From Paracoccaceae bacterium (GTDB taxonomy: Bacteria > Pseudomonadota > Alphaproteobacteria > Rhodobacterales > Rhodobacteraceae): a stretch of DNA of 64,000 bases. The notes beneath the pieces are model-generated. The model saw nothing but the letters and a program-made list of their open reading frames with translations, was not told the DNA's origin and searched no databases. Positions 44,510-53,265 of this stretch are shown here, piece after piece; within the stretch, counting starts at the first letter, position 1; each line of letters begins with the position of its first letter. A program made the translations under genes and the position numbers. Where the stretch lies: contig JAGWAS010000015.1 of the NCBI GenBank assembly GCA_021296235.1, positions 33,611-97,610 of the forward strand, in the 5' to 3' direction.

Positions 44510-44775
44510 AACGGATTGACGGTAGCCTCGTGAGGTTCGTTTCCAGGGCCGTTACGGGTGATTTGTCCGCTGTCATTCACGATAAAAGGGCAGCGTCAAT
44601 CAGGATGACAAAATGGGCAGACGGAGGGCGGGGTCAACGTCTCACATTTGGAATTCTTCGGAATCCGTTGTGCCCGGAACCCGACGACGACGCCTCACGG
44701 CTGGCCGGGCCCCAAACGCTGAGAAGCGTTCCGAAACAACCAATGTCGGCAGAGATTTCCCAATTGCAAAGATTG

Positions 44776-44805
44776 TTGTAGGCAGAATTGAATAAATGCC
44801 TACAA
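44776..44805 (+). promoter_or_regulatory. Perfect inverted repeat over a probable promoter
   Basis: TTGTAGGCA / TGCCTACAA, 9-bp arms with a 12-base centre. The right arm contains TACAAT (44801-44806), a good -10 box, placing transcription start around the GTG/ATG of the next gene, so the message may be leaderless. A repressor bound here would block the promoter. The 250 bp before it hold no gene. Confidence 0.55.
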
Positions 44806-44811
44806 TAACGT

Positions 44812-45906
44812 GTGACGATGGTTGACATGCCTCCCGAACGATTGCCGGTATCAATCCAGACGCTCTATGCGGATCTGGCCGACCGGGCGTGGACCGGAAA
44901 TTTCCGGGAAATCATGGAGGCAGGCGGCAGCGCATACAAGCGCACGGTAAAGGGCCGCATTTACTGGTACTGGCAGCCACCGAGCAAGGGAGGCACACGG
45001 CCATCGGCGAAGTATCTGGGACCGGATTCACCGGCAATTCGTCGGCGTATGCAGGATCGGTCCGATTTGGCGGCGGCCCGCAGGGATCGTCTGGAGCTCG
45101 TCCGATGCCTGCGAGCCGCACGGCTTCCGTCTCCGGACGCGATAAGCGGTAATGTGTTGTCGGCGCTTGCCGAAGCAGGGGTTTTTCGCCTGCGTGCGGT
45201 GCTCATTGGTTCGGTGGCCTTCCAGTGCTACGGTCCGCTGCTCGGCTTCCGGACGTCAAGGGAACTGGGCCGTACGGGCGATCTGGACATTGGCCAATGT
45301 CATTCGATCGGCCTTGCCGTTGAGGATGAGATCGACGCGGACCTGCTCACGGTCCTGCAGCGGGCCGATCCCCGGTTCGAGGCGGTTTCATCGCCGTACG
45401 ACACGCGCCGGGCAGCGCGTTATGCCGTCAGGGTCGGCCAGCAGCAGATTTTTTCCGTTGATATTCTGATGCCCCAGCGCGGCTCTCCCCGGTTGGGGCC
45501 GACAAAGCTGAGGGCGCTGAAAGGTCATGCGCAGATCCCGTGCTATCTGGATTTCCTGATCCATCGGGAGACTAAGGCAGTTGCGGTGCACGGGCCGGGG
45601 ATTCCAGTCCGTGTTCCAACTCCGGAGCGGTTTGCCCTTCACAAACTGCTTGTGTCCCGATTGCGCGGTAAAGCGACGGTAAGTCAGGCGAAGGCCCGCA
45701 AGGACATCGAACAGGCGGGTGCGCTGCTACAGGTGCTGGCGGCGGACAGGCCGGATGAGTTGGCCGCAGCATGGCAGGAACTCCTTGGCCAGGGCCCGGC
45801 CTGCAAACGAACGGCGGAAAGTGGTCGTAATGCGCTTAGCGAAAACCTCAGAGATCTATTGGCGGCGCCTGCAAACTCATCTCACCGTGCACCTGCGACG
45901 GAATAA
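44812..45906 (+). CDS. Nucleotidyltransferase-fold protein (GSU2403-like)
   Basis: 364 residues from GTG 44812; ATG 44818 is the likelier start. The N-terminal region has GRIYWYWQPPSKGGTRPSAKYLG, a substrate-like segment typical of the family, followed by the transferase core LIGSVAFQCYGPLLGF ... GRTGDLDIGQCHSI with GS and DxD. The C-terminal part is helical (ALHKLLVSRLRGKATVSQAKAR KD). Members of this family occur in toxin-like or defence islands; biochemical role unknown. Monocistronic, with its own inverted-repeat promoter. Confidence 0.78.
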   Translation: MTMVDMPPERLPVSIQTLYADLADRAWTGNFREIMEAGGSAYKRTVKGRIYWYWQPPSKGGTRPSAKYLGPDSPAIRRRMQDRSDLAAARRDRLELVRCLRAARLPSPDAISGNVLSALAEAGVFRLRAVLIGSVAFQCYGPLLGFRTSRELGRTGDLDIGQCHSIGLAVEDEIDADLLTVLQRADPRFEAVSSPYDTRRAARYAVRVGQQQIFSVDILMPQRGSPRLGPTKLRALKGHAQIPCYLDFLIHRETKAVAVHGPGIPVRVPTPERFALHKLLVSRLRGKATVSQAKARKDIEQAGALLQVLAADRPDELAAAWQELLGQGPACKRTAESGRNALSENLRDLLAAPANSSHRAPATE

Positions 45907-46228
45907 TCCGAGCTCCAACAGCTCCATGTGAGACCCATTTGCCATCACGGACCGGCCCCGGCGGCCCTGAAAGAACTGACAGGGCGGGCAGGTTCGCAGC
46001 CATCGTCAATCCGGAAGCGGGGTGTTTCGGTTCAGGAAATGTGTTTTCGGGCTCGTGTTGTCGTAACAATGCGACGAAGCAGATCAGGCCGTAGCCCGAA
46101 TCAAGGCCGGTTGTAGGCCAGAAATTTCCGGCAAAGCGGATTGCGGCATGGAAGGCTCTGATACGGATTTCCGGAGTGTTTTTCACGACCATGTCAGGGT
46201 CAAGGTTACAGATATGTTGAGGGTGCCT
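45907..46228. other. 322-bp gap without a convincing gene
   Basis: The minus-strand ORF 45848-46192 covers it but resembles no protein and overlaps the end of the previous gene in antisense. Nothing else seen. Confidence 0.4.
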
Positions 46229-46453
46229 TCACCAACCGGGTTGGGGAACATTCCGGTAGATGTGCTTGAGGTGACCTGAACCGCTTTCATCGATTCTGAG
46301 CCATGCATCTTGGCAGAGCGAGTTCGGCCATGATTGGAGTTCCGACAGGCGCTTGGCGAGATCCTCCCGAACGGTTTCCGGCACCCGGTCATCCCCGGTC
46401 AAAGTTCGGTAAAGCTCTAAAATTAGGCCGCCAACCGACGGAACTTCTTCCAT
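46229..46453 (-). CDS. Small hypothetical protein
   Basis: 74 residues from the ATG at 46453 (alternative ATG 46525 would overlap the divergent gene). MEEVPSVGGLILELYRTLTG and VPETVREDLAKRLSELQSWP have the composition of a real helical, acidic protein. No domain recognised. It is divergent from the MsrQ-like gene, the two starts about 40 bases apart. Confidence 0.45.
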   Translation of the reverse strand: MEEVPSVGGLILELYRTLTGDDRVPETVREDLAKRLSELQSWPNSLCQDAWLRIDESGSGHLKHIYRNVPQPGW

Positions 46454-46494
46454 TGAACGTATAATGATTGGTTGCGCACGATCAGGACAGGCCG

Positions 46495-47106
46495 ATGTCA
46501 AGATTATACTCTGCAATTTCCCCATACTGGCTGTGGGCTCTGCTCGCCCTTCCCGCCGCCGGGATGATCGCAGAGGTCAGCGAATCCCCCACTCCGAGTG
46601 TGATTCAGGGGCTCTTGCACCCGACCGGTGAATTCGCCGCGCGCTTCATGATTATCGCACTCATGGCAACACCGCTCGCAATAGTCTTCAAAGGTTGGCG
46701 CGGTCCGAGGTGGCTAATGAAGAACCGGCGATATTTTGGCGTGGCGGCCTTTGGCTACGCGCTTGCGCACACGACACTCTATCTGGTGGATGCCGGAGCA
46801 CTGGCAGAGATTCTTGGCGAAGCACTGCGACTTGATATCTGGACAGGATGGCTTGCCTTTTTCATCTTCATCCCTCTGGCCGCCACCTCGATGGATTATT
46901 GTGTTCGTACCATGGGCCCCCGATGGAAGGCGCTGCACCGCTGGGCTTATGGTGCCGCCATCCTGACACTAGTGCACTGGTCCGCTCTGCATGACTGGGG
47001 TGGGCTGGGACCAGCGCTTGTACACTTCGTGCCTCTTGGTTTGCTGCAAGCATATCGCATCTGGCACCAGTTCACCCGCCGGCGCAAAATGGCCTTCACG
47101 AGATAG
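46495..47106 (+). CDS. MsrQ-like haem-binding membrane protein (ferric-reductase-like domain)
   Basis: 203 residues from the ATG at 46495. Six hydrophobic segments; His residues in ALAHTTLYLVDAG, ALHRWAYGAAILTLVHW and SALHDWG would ligate b-type haem as in MsrQ/YedZ. HPTGEFAARFMIIALMATPL is the family's first conserved helix. MsrQ normally feeds electrons to the molybdoenzyme MsrP for methionine sulfoxide repair in the periplasm, but no msrP is adjacent, so partner and role are uncertain. Confidence 0.82.
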   Translation: MSRLYSAISPYWLWALLALPAAGMIAEVSESPTPSVIQGLLHPTGEFAARFMIIALMATPLAIVFKGWRGPRWLMKNRRYFGVAAFGYALAHTTLYLVDAGALAEILGEALRLDIWTGWLAFFIFIPLAATSMDYCVRTMGPRWKALHRWAYGAAILTLVHWSALHDWGGLGPALVHFVPLGLLQAYRIWHQFTRRRKMAFTR

Positions 47107-47521
47107 CCACGTCATTGTCTGTAACCGATCAAGTTGATGCCCCAATCTAACGGTTGAGTCCAACGCCATTTTCTGGGGAAATTGCCTTCAATTTGCCCCG
47201 CCGACACGCTCGGAATGGCTTTTGTTCGAAACCAAACTGCCATCCGCCGAATGTTCCGTCTTTGCTCCTTGGGTAAGGTGAATTTTCGGCTGCCGGCTGG
47301 GACTTCCGGCACGCCGCATGCTTATGAACAGAGCAAAACTGCACGAGCCCCATGAGCATCGTGTGGCATCGGCAATTTGAATTTGGCAGGCGAACATTGG
47401 ACGGCCAACGGGCCCAATCGGCAATCGCATCTGTTGTGGCCTTCCCCGTCAGGTGCGGTTATTTCGGGAATGCGCGGATGACGGCGTCTGCGGACGCCTG
47501 TGCCTCGCCCGGGAGGTGGGA
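47107..47521. other. 415-bp gap upstream of TRAP operon
   Basis: No gene supported. Minus-strand ORFs here overlap in several frames and lack domain signatures. The promoter of the TRAP-TAXI operon is expected in the last 100 bases; no clear -10/-35 or operator was identified. Confidence 0.4.
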
Positions 47522-47623
47522 ATGACGGACAGGGCGCGAAATTGGGAAGTGCGGGTCGCCGATGCGTTGGCTGCGCTCTTTGCAGTTGTGATCCTGATCT
47601 ATGCGGCTTCGGGACCAGATTGA
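47522..47623 (+). CDS. 33-residue single-helix membrane peptide ahead of TRAP permease
   Basis: Below the ORF-track cutoff. ATG 47522 follows GGGAGGTGGGA; the frame reads MTDRARNWEVRVADALAALF then AVVILIYAASGPD and stops at TGA 47623. About 18 residues form one membrane helix preceded by a charged N-terminus. Its end overlaps the track start of the TRAP permease (47601) and lies four bases before a second ATG (47628), so the permease is probably translated by coupling to it. It may be a small accessory subunit. Confidence 0.6.
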   Translation: MTDRARNWEVRVADALAALFAVVILIYAASGPD

Positions 47624-49628
47624 ATCCATGGTTGCGGATTTTGAGGAACTTTCCCGCCGCGACCAACGGCTGCTGCTGAAAAATCACTGGTTGGGCGCAG
47701 GATTCAAGGCCTTTGAACGCGGATTCTTGCTGCCCACCGGATTGATACTCGGCCTGCCCATTCTTTTTTCGTTCGTGATCAGCTTCCTGAAATTGCCCGC
47801 TTCCCCGCAGTGGCGTTGGGTAAACACTCTGCTCGCCTGTGCAACGCTTGTTACATTCACCATGTGGACGGCGACGCTCTTTTCCATCGATGCAGGACTT
47901 CTGCCGAATGCAACTGCGACAGACTATATCCTGTTTCCGGTTGCGACGGCCCTAACCCTTTATCTGACCTGGCGGCATTTCGGCGGCTTCATCGTTGCGT
48001 TCTGCGTTTTCTGGATCGTGTATTTCTTCATGCGGGGCCACCTTCCGGACTGGACGGGGGTCTTTGCCGGTTCCGAAGCCAGCTTCGCCCAGAATCTCCG
48101 ATCCATGGTCCTGAATTTCTGGTCGCAGACCGGTGGAATGTTCGGCAAGCCACTGCAGGTGGTTTCGGGCAATGTGCTGATCTTCATCGTGTTCGGCGCG
48201 GTGCTGATGGCATCGGGGGCGGGCGATCTGTTGATGAAGATTGCAAACCGGCTTACCGGGCGCTTTACCGGAGGTGCCGCACATGCGGCGGTGGCTTCCT
48301 CGGCACTGTTCGGAACCCTATCGGGTGCTGCAATCTCGAACGTGGTCTCGACGGGCGTCATGACCATTCCTGTGATCAAGCGTTCCGGCTTCAGGCCTGC
48401 ATTCGCAGCCGCGGTCGAAGCATCCGCCTCAACGGGCGGCCAACTGATGCCGCCGGTCATGGGCGTCGTTGCGTTCTTCGTTGCCGGCCAGATCGGACTT
48501 GAATACCGCTACATCGTTGTTGCGGCCATCATTCCCGCCCTGTTCTACTACCTTGGAACATTCCTGACGGTTTACTTCGAGGCGCGAAGGCTTGGAATTG
48601 GGCCGTTGCCGCAGGAAGCCCGCAAGCGCCTCACTCCAGTCGAAAGACTGCAATGTCTGGTTTTCATCGTTCCGCTTGGCGTGCTCAGCTATTTCCTGTT
48701 TGTTCAGCCTTCGGTTCCAAAGGCGGGATTTTACGGATTCTTGGCCGCATTGGTCAGCGCACTCGCGCTTTTTCCTGCATTCCGGTCGTGGTCCCGTGTT
48801 TTCCGCGCTTTCGCAGAGGCGGGAAGGATGGCCGCGACCATCATTGTTATCGTCGCCGCGATCGGGTTGATCGTTGGCCTCATACAAGTTTCCGGTTTCA
48901 CCGGCCGGCTGTCGCTCCTTCTTGTGCAATTGGCATCGGGGCCGCTGCTGCTGACCCTGATTGTCGTGGCGCTCGGAGCCATTGTACTTGGAATGGGCCT
49001 GCCGCCGGGCGCCACCTATTTCATAATCGTCATTGCGCTCAGTTCAGGAATAGAGGCGGTTGGGATACCGCAGCTTACGCTGCACCTCTTCGTTGTGTTC
49101 TTTGCAGTCATTTCCACGGTAACTCCTCCGGTCGCGCTGGCTGCGTTTGCGGCCGCACCGATTGCTGGGGCCTCACCAATGCACACCGGACTGCAGGCGG
49201 CGAGACTTTCGTTGGCCGGCTTCGTGATTCCCTTCGTTGTCGTCTACCATCCGGCAATGCTCTACAAGTTGCAGGTTCTCTTTGAATGGTTTGGCGGCGA
49301 GCCTGTCGATTCCGCAGCAATGATGGATATCTCGGCGGTAAGCTGGACCGATCTTGGCTGGGCTGTCCTTGCCACGTCGGTTGCGTTGTGGCTGTTCACG
49401 ACCGCACTGACGGGATTTGAGAGAAACCGGCTCCTTCCGGTTGAGCGATTGGCAAGGGTTGTTGCCGGAACGGCGCTGCTGATTCCCATCACTGGAATTG
49501 CCGCACCGGCATTGGTGGTTGCCGCGGCACTGATATTCGGGCACAGGATCCTGCATCCGAAAAGGGCGGCGCCCGAAACATTGGGAACGGCGATGCCGCC
49601 CGCAGGGGAAGACAAGAACTCAGAATAG
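47601..49628 (+). CDS. TRAP transporter fused permease (TAXI type, DctQM-like)
   Basis: 675 residues from ATG 47601 or 666 from ATG 47628, which lies just after the small peptide's stop. About 16 membrane segments: a DctQ-like N-terminal part fused to a DctM-like part with GGAAHAAVASSALFGTLSGA, EASASTGGQLMPPVMGVVAF and VLGMGLPPGATYFIIVIALS, all typical of fused TAXI permeases. Uses a sodium or proton gradient to import a solute delivered by the TAXI receptor encoded next. Substrate unknown. Confidence 0.93.
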   Translation: MRLRDQIESMVADFEELSRRDQRLLLKNHWLGAGFKAFERGFLLPTGLILGLPILFSFVISFLKLPASPQWRWVNTLLACATLVTFTMWTATLFSIDAGLLPNATATDYILFPVATALTLYLTWRHFGGFIVAFCVFWIVYFFMRGHLPDWTGVFAGSEASFAQNLRSMVLNFWSQTGGMFGKPLQVVSGNVLIFIVFGAVLMASGAGDLLMKIANRLTGRFTGGAAHAAVASSALFGTLSGAAISNVVSTGVMTIPVIKRSGFRPAFAAAVEASASTGGQLMPPVMGVVAFFVAGQIGLEYRYIVVAAIIPALFYYLGTFLTVYFEARRLGIGPLPQEARKRLTPVERLQCLVFIVPLGVLSYFLFVQPSVPKAGFYGFLAALVSALALFPAFRSWSRVFRAFAEAGRMAATIIVIVAAIGLIVGLIQVSGFTGRLSLLLVQLASGPLLLTLIVVALGAIVLGMGLPPGATYFIIVIALSSGIEAVGIPQLTLHLFVVFFAVISTVTPPVALAAFAAAPIAGASPMHTGLQAARLSLAGFVIPFVVVYHPAMLYKLQVLFEWFGGEPVDSAAMMDISAVSWTDLGWAVLATSVALWLFTTALTGFERNRLLPVERLARVVAGTALLIPITGIAAPALVVAAALIFGHRILHPKRAAPETLGTAMPPAGEDKNSE

Positions 49629-49638
49629 GGAGAAACCG

Positions 49639-50616
49639 ATGCACAGAGCCATATTTGCCGCAGTAGCCGGAATTGGCATGGCCGCAGGAGCGGTTGCGCA
49701 GGAAACGACTTTGAAGATGGCCACGATCGCACCGAGCCTTAATCAGGCGATCACCATGGCGACCTTCGCAAACATCGTTACCGACAACCTTGATGGCGTT
49801 TCAATTGAGGTTGCGGCCGGAGGTGCAGCAACTCTGCACATGATGGAAGTTGCCCGCGGAAATCTTGACATGTCCATGACGTCGCCCGTTGTGGCCAATC
49901 TCATGACGGCCGGAAAGGCGATGTATGCCAAGGAAAAGGACGCACCGGAATTGGCCAAAAACCTGCATCTGCTGATGTGGTTCCCCTATGGGGCCTATCA
50001 CTTTGCAGTGCGGGCCGAGAGCGACATTCAGACGCTTGACGACATCGAGGGCGCAACGGTCTTCCTTGGTCCGCAGGGCGGCGGCGCCTACAATGCCGCC
50101 AAAGGCTGGGTAGAGGCAACAACAGGTCTCGTGGCCGGCGAGGATTATGAAGCCATAACCGCCAACTGGCAAACCGGGCATCAGGCATTTCTTGACGGCA
50201 AGGTGGATGTCTACACCATCGGTTGCATTGATCCCTGTGGCCAATTCGTGCAGTTCACGGAAACCGAGGACATTCGGTTCATTGGTCCCGAGGACCCCAC
50301 CGGTGATCATGTCGAAAAATGGTTGGGCGCATTCCGCTATCACGAGGACATTCCGGCAGGCTCATATGACGGCCAGAAGAATGACGGCCCCGTAGCCTCC
50401 TTCGGAACGGCAGTTGGCATTGCCGTTCGGGGCGACCTCGACGAGGATACGGTCTACAGCGTTACCCGCGCATTCTGGGACAACATTGAGCAGGTTACCT
50501 CCGAGGCGCCATGGGCCAAGGCCATCAAGATCGATTTTGCGGTGCGCAAGCAGGGGGTCATTGAACTTCACCCCGGTGCCGAACGCTACTACCGCGAAGT
50601 TGGCGCAATCCAGTGA
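49639..50616 (+). CDS. TAXI-family TRAP solute receptor
   Basis: 325 residues with a signal peptide (MHRAIFAAVAGIGMAAGAVAQ). Family features are LNQAITMATFANIVTDNLDG, GGAATLHMMEVARGNLDMSM and LGPQGGGAYNAAKGWVEATT. It follows the permease by 10 bases and is the last gene of the operon. Ligands known for TAXI receptors include glutamate-like compounds and other carboxylates; this one is undetermined. Confidence 0.92.
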   Translation: MHRAIFAAVAGIGMAAGAVAQETTLKMATIAPSLNQAITMATFANIVTDNLDGVSIEVAAGGAATLHMMEVARGNLDMSMTSPVVANLMTAGKAMYAKEKDAPELAKNLHLLMWFPYGAYHFAVRAESDIQTLDDIEGATVFLGPQGGGAYNAAKGWVEATTGLVAGEDYEAITANWQTGHQAFLDGKVDVYTIGCIDPCGQFVQFTETEDIRFIGPEDPTGDHVEKWLGAFRYHEDIPAGSYDGQKNDGPVASFGTAVGIAVRGDLDEDTVYSVTRAFWDNIEQVTSEAPWAKAIKIDFAVRKQGVIELHPGAERYYREVGAIQ

Positions 50617-50804
50617 ACCATACGGGCGGCGGACTTTGTCCGCTGCCCTCCCGCAAACGGTGCAGGCCCGGATGCCAAGGCCTTGGACATTGTCCGGGAG
50701 CAGCAAATCGAGCAATTCACTGGGGCCTTGCCGACCATCGACGAGCATGTGCCTGCCAAGTGCGAGTTGGACTTGAACCGGGTTGGAATGGTCAATCCAT
50801 CACT

Positions 50805-52313
50805 TCAGGAGGCGTGCTCCGGCAGTGCCTCCGGACACGGATACAGTTTGTCCATCCGGACCGACCTGCCATCCGACAGCACCAGGCGAACATGCTCCCG
50901 AGTCATCAGGCGAGGTCTGACAACGCCGCATGAATGGGAAATCATCTGCACTTCCCGGATGACCTTCCTGCAATAGTTGGCAACCCGCACGGATTTTTCC
51001 GTCGGATCAAGTCCTTTCTGCAATCTCGCATTGTGAGTGGTAACTCCGGTGGGACACGTGTTCCTGTTGCATTTGAGAGATTGAATGCACCCAAGGGAGA
51101 ACATGAACCCGCGTGCGGAAGTCACAAAATCGGCACCGGTCGCAATTGCCCATGCCACCTCCGCCGGCGTGATGAGCTTGCCGGACGCAATCAACCTGAC
51201 CCGCTCACCCAAACCGTATTTGTGGAGCGTGTTGGAGGTCAGGGGCAGCGCCTCCTTCACCGGAAGGCCCACATTGTCCATCAACGGCATCGGTGCAGCA
51301 CCAGTTCCGCCATCGCCGCCGTCAACCGCAATGAAGTCGGGAGCGCTCTCGGAACCCCGGGCGCGGATCTCCCTGCACATGTCCTCAAGCCAACCAGTGT
51401 CTCCCACAACAGTCTTGAAACCGACGGGCTTTCCCGAAACGTCGCGAATGCGCTCAATGAAGTCGAGCAATTGCGGAATGTCCTGAATTTCCGGATGCCG
51501 GTTGGGTGATATCGAGTCCTGACCCTCGGGGATGCCCCGGATTGCGGCAACCTCCGAGTTCACCTTTGCGCCCGGAAGAATGCCCCCCTTACCCGGTTTT
51601 GCACCTTGACTTAGCTTCAGTTCGAACATTCGAACATTTTCGTGGGACGCGATTTCGCGCAACTTTTCGTCGCTCATTTTGCCGTCGAGGTCTCGCACCC
51701 CGTATTTTGCGGTCCCGATCTGGAAAACAATGTCGCAGCCACCCTCCAGATGGTGCTTTGACAATCCGCCCTCACCGGTGTTCAGCCAGCAGCCCGCCAA
51801 GGTCGCACCCTTCGACAGCGCCCTGACGGCCGGCGTCGAAAGTGCCCCGTAGCTCATTCCGGAGATGTTGAAAAAGGAGGGCGCGTTGTATGGATGCCGA
51901 CAGTTCTCTCCTATCAACATCGGAACCATTTCCACGGCGTCCTGCGTAAGGGTTGGGAACGGGCAATTCACAAAGATCGCCGTTCCCGCCGGTGTCAGGT
52001 TTTTCGTCGAACCGAAGGCAACGGTGTTGTCGAGGCTCCTTGCCGACCGGTCAACCCAGTCCCGCTCGGCGCGATTGAATGGCATCTCCTCCCTGTCAAG
52101 TGCGAAGAAATACTGGCGAAAGAACTCGCCAAGCATTGAGAACAGATATCGGAACCTGCCAATGACGGGGTAGTTGCGTCGGACGGCATCGCGCGTCTGG
52201 CTGACATCAAGAATGAACAGCACCGCTGCCACCGCGACGGCCAAACCGACAAAAAATATGAAGAGTGCGGAGAGGAATTCGATACCACCCATAACGAAGC
52301 TGTTCAGGATCAT
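50805..52313 (-). CDS. FMN-binding glutamate-synthase-family protein
   Basis: 502 residues. One or two N-terminal membrane helices (FLSALFIFFVGLAVAVAAVL FIL) precede a GltB-type FMN barrel: GMSYGALSTPAVRALSKGAT, NTGEGGLSKHHLEGG, SQGAKPGKGGILPGAKV, AVDGGDGGTGAAPMPLMDNV. The cluster motif GCIQSLKCNRNTCPTGV suggests a 3Fe-4S centre. The glutaminase domain of true GOGAT is absent; such stand-alone proteins may be membrane-linked amidotransferase or N-methylglutamate-synthase-like enzymes. A GGGAGGAA site supports the start. Confidence 0.9.
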   Translation of the reverse strand: MILNSFVMGGIEFLSALFIFFVGLAVAVAAVLFILDVSQTRDAVRRNYPVIGRFRYLFSMLGEFFRQYFFALDREEMPFNRAERDWVDRSARSLDNTVAFGSTKNLTPAGTAIFVNCPFPTLTQDAVEMVPMLIGENCRHPYNAPSFFNISGMSYGALSTPAVRALSKGATLAGCWLNTGEGGLSKHHLEGGCDIVFQIGTAKYGVRDLDGKMSDEKLREIASHENVRMFELKLSQGAKPGKGGILPGAKVNSEVAAIRGIPEGQDSISPNRHPEIQDIPQLLDFIERIRDVSGKPVGFKTVVGDTGWLEDMCREIRARGSESAPDFIAVDGGDGGTGAAPMPLMDNVGLPVKEALPLTSNTLHKYGLGERVRLIASGKLITPAEVAWAIATGADFVTSARGFMFSLGCIQSLKCNRNTCPTGVTTHNARLQKGLDPTEKSVRVANYCRKVIREVQMISHSCGVVRPRLMTREHVRLVLSDGRSVRMDKLYPCPEALPEHAS

Positions 52314-52453
52314 CGAAATTCCTCCCTGTTTTTTTTGGTTGCGGCCTATGCCTGTCCTACCGGCGGCTGCACCAATTGGCAGACCCGGTGCAACAATTCA
52401 GGATTTTCCTGCTGCAGTCCGACAAGCCATTGCGTCCCTTCATTGGACATTCC

Positions 52454-53254
52454 TCATTCCAACCCCAACGACAGCAGCCTCTCTTCGACCCTTGCGATGT
52501 CGTCGGGATTGTTGACCTCCCAGAAGAGGTTATGCGCCGCCTCGACCTCCACGCAGAGCACATCCATGCCATGCTCAAGGAAGCGAAGCTGCTCCAGCCC
52601 CTCGCATGCCTCAAGCACGCCCGGCTTGCACCGGCAGTACCAGCGCAGCGCCTCGGGCGTGTAACCATAGACCCCGGCATGATGAAACACCGGGAAGGGA
52701 TCATCGGAAATGAAACTGAAACCGGTCCAGGGAATGATCTCCTTGGAAAAATAGAGGGCACGGTTTCTGGCATTGAACACAGCCGTTGTACCGCCCACGC
52801 GATTGTTTCTCCGGTCTTCCGCGAACCCCTCAAGTGTTTTGCGGTCGAAACGAACGACAGGGGTTGCAACCTGCACACCAGGGTCGGCCCGCATTGCCTC
52901 AATCAGGCTCTCGACAAAAGAGGGCGGGGTGAGCGGTGCATCTCCCTGCAAATTGATCACAATGTCATGGCGTCCGCCTAACCGCTCGATGGCTGCAAAG
53001 CATCGTTCGGTTCCGTTTCTGCAGGTCGGGCTGGTCATCACACATTCACCGCCGAACGCTTCAACCGCGTCGCGGATGCGTATGTCGTCGGTGGCAACCA
53101 CCACCCGGTCAACCCCGCGGGTGGCGGCTGCGGCCTCCCAGGTTCGCTGAACAAGCGTCCTTTCGAGGCCGGTCGCCCCGCGCAGCATCTCAAGCGGCTT
53201 TCCGGGAAACCTCGAAGAGGCAAAACGGGCCGGTATGACGATCAGGACCGACAT
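52454..53254 (-). CDS. kdsB: 3-deoxy-manno-octulosonate cytidylyltransferase
   Basis: 266 residues, normal length. IPARFASSRFPGKPLEMLRG holds the nucleotide-binding RxxxxRxPxKPL loop, RNGTERCFAAIERL and VINLQGDAPL the CTP/metal site. It activates KDO as CMP-KDO for lipopolysaccharide synthesis in the cytosol. The next gene in the same direction is cysQ, starting 12 bases upstream of its ATG side. This pair is common in Rhodobacterales-like genomes. Confidence 0.94.
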   Translation of the reverse strand: MSVLIVIPARFASSRFPGKPLEMLRGATGLERTLVQRTWEAAAATRGVDRVVVATDDIRIRDAVEAFGGECVMTSPTCRNGTERCFAAIERLGGRHDIVINLQGDAPLTPPSFVESLIEAMRADPGVQVATPVVRFDRKTLEGFAEDRRNNRVGGTTAVFNARNRALYFSKEIIPWTGFSFISDDPFPVFHHAGVYGYTPEALRWYCRCKPGVLEACEGLEQLRFLEHGMDVLCVEVEAAHNLFWEVNNPDDIARVEERLLSLGLE

Positions 53255-53265
53255 TCAACAATCAC

